Assembly: GCA_050743205.1 (NCBI GenBank)
Contig: JBOGEA010000373.1
Span: forward strand, 1-5,696
Direction of reading: 5' to 3'
Source of the DNA: JBOGED01 sp050743205
GTDB lineage: Bacteria > Actinomycetota > Nitriliruptoria > Euzebyales > Egibacteraceae
DNA: 5,696 nucleotides
Shown: positions 4,936 to 5,696 of the stretch, piece after piece
Layout: each line of letters begins with the position of its first letter
Position numbering within the stretch: position 1 is the first letter of the stretch
Notes under the pieces: generated by a model
What the model was told of the DNA's origin: nothing
Database searches by the model: none
Seen by the model: only the letters and a program-made list of their open reading frames with translations
Program-made: the position numbers and the translations under genes

Positions 4936-5492
4936 GTGCGACGAGTCTTCGTCGACACGAGCGTGCTCTTCCCGTTCTCTGTGATGGACCTGTTCCTCGC
5001 TCTCACCGAGGATGCCGTTCACCAGATGCCGTGGACCGACGAGCTGCTCGCGGAATGGGAACGGGTGATCGTCCGGGAACACCGGCGCACACCCGAGACT
5101 GCGTCGTCGGTCACCAGCGCGATCAGAGGGTTCTTCGCTGAGTGCCGCGTCGATCCCGCGATCTACCGGGGTCTGATCGGGTCGATGCCCGGGCCTGACT
5201 CGGATGACCACCCTCACGCCGCGGCTGCGGTCGCCGCGAGGTAGACGCGCTCGTCACGGCTGACGTCAGGGGATTCCCCGCTGGACCGCTCGCGGACCTC
5301 GGGGTCCGCGTGATCGATCCGGACACCTATCTTGTCGAACTGTTCGACGACCTGCCCATCGAAGTAACCGAGACAGTCGTGCGACTCGCCAGTGAAAAGA
5401 CGCGGCCACCCCAGATGTCACGGGACATCCTCGCCGCGCTCCGAAACGCCGGCCTTGGGAAGTTTCCCGAACTGGTGGAGTGTTATCTGTGA
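4936..5492 (+). pseudogene. PIN-domain (VapC-like) toxin, single-base frameshift
   Basis: Predicted PIN ribonuclease partner of the preceding antitoxin. From GTG 4936, VFVDTSVLFP holds the first acidic residue (D7), DELLAEWERVI the second (about E40), and PGPDSDDHPHAAAAV the third cluster (D88, D90, D91). The frame then hits TAG at 5242. One G is missing at about 5238-5239 (GCCGCG-AGG). With it restored the frame continues VDALVTADVRGFPAGPLADL, then VRVIDPDTYLVELFDDLP, and ends SRDILAALRNAGLGKFPELV and a TGA at 5490, giving about 185 aa, a normal length. As sequenced the product stops at 102 aa, without the last conserved segment of the fold, and is presumably inactive. The C-terminal piece has only an internal GTG at 5310. 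Sequencing error or recent loss both fit, since the rest shows no decay. Confidence 0.85.
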
Positions 5493-5696
5493 CCGCGCTT
5501 CGACTCATAATCCAGGGGGTGCGGCTCTCCTGAAGTGACGTCGCAGCGTCCTCCCACTCACTGCCGCCGCCCGAACTGAAGAGCACTGCCAAGGGTTCCG
5601 CGCCACATCGAACCACGTCACGAGGACGGGGGACGCCATCGGGCTCCAGCACCCAATCGGCGTGAACCCCAACGCCACCAACCTCATGTCCCGAGC
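5493..5696. other. Right edge, no confident gene
   Basis: Nothing is assigned in these 204 nt. A plus-strand frame at about 5599-5696 has no stop and reads RATSNHVTRTGDAIGLQHPI, then GVNPNATNLMSR, with mostly G/C third positions; it could be the start or middle of a gene running off the right edge, but it lacks a start with a ribosome-binding site. A minus-strand frame (ADWVLEPDGVPRPRDVVRCG) also reads plausibly. The strand cannot be decided from so short a stretch. Confidence 0.25.

Noticed and set aside
5502..5512. gactcataatc, like the anticodon arm of an isoleucine tRNA (CAU)
   Set aside because: No acceptor stem, D arm or T arm can be drawn around it, so it is taken as chance; an attachment-site remnant cannot be shown.
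1..5696. CRISPR array, rRNA or complete tRNA genes, transposase or integrase
   Set aside because: No regularly spaced repeats, no rRNA-like sequence, no cloverleaf and no recognisable transposase or recombinase motif was found on either strand.

Overview
The window is GC-rich DNA with strong G/C third-position codon bias and many GTG starts, which suggests a high-GC actinomycete. This is inferred from base composition and family resemblance, not from a marker gene. It has the look of an accessory region. A tidy metalloid-resistance operon sits at the left edge, followed by about 4.7 kb of small toxin-antitoxin modules and gene fragments, most carrying a visible lesion.

Region 1-736, minus strand: an ArsR-family repressor (380-700) and a MIP-family aquaporin (389 to the left edge) overlap by 10 nt and form the start of an ars operon. 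A perfect 14+14 nt palindrome (702-735) lies directly against the repressor start and is the obvious operator. Both genes are intact as far as they are visible.

Region 791-2282: two type II toxin-antitoxin modules, arranged divergently around a 322-nt gap. On the minus strand a ribbon-helix-helix antitoxin precedes a full-length MazF/PemK toxin. The antitoxin is frameshifted, and the shift happens to join it in frame to the toxin. On the plus strand a VapB-like antitoxin has ACG where ATG is expected, and is followed by a second MazF/PemK-like toxin with a frameshift near its N-terminus.

Region 2380-2826 and region 4477-5492, plus strand: two copies of one module, an excisionase-like helix-turn-helix antitoxin followed by a PIN-domain (VapC-like) toxin. 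The right copy has an intact antitoxin and a PIN gene broken by one missing base. The left copy has lost the antitoxin N-terminus and about 266 bp spanning the antitoxin end and most of the PIN gene.

Region 2837-4300: an unrecognised minus-strand gene with two frameshifts (2867-3431), a duplicated copy of its 3' end (3504-3640), a stretch of coding-like relics (3640-3903), and the C-terminal end of a WD40-repeat protein (3904-4300), itself frameshifted and cut off upstream near a 10+10 nt inverted repeat (4309-4334).

The genes right of the ars operon do not form a pathway. The best description is a graveyard of toxin-antitoxin modules beside a resistance operon. An alternative that cannot be excluded here is that some one- and two-base lesions are sequencing errors. 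I do not see a convincing wholly new system. The most unusual items are the antitoxin-MazF in-frame fusion, the ACG start placed exactly where a leaderless promoter predicts the start, and the tandem-tail hypothetical gene.
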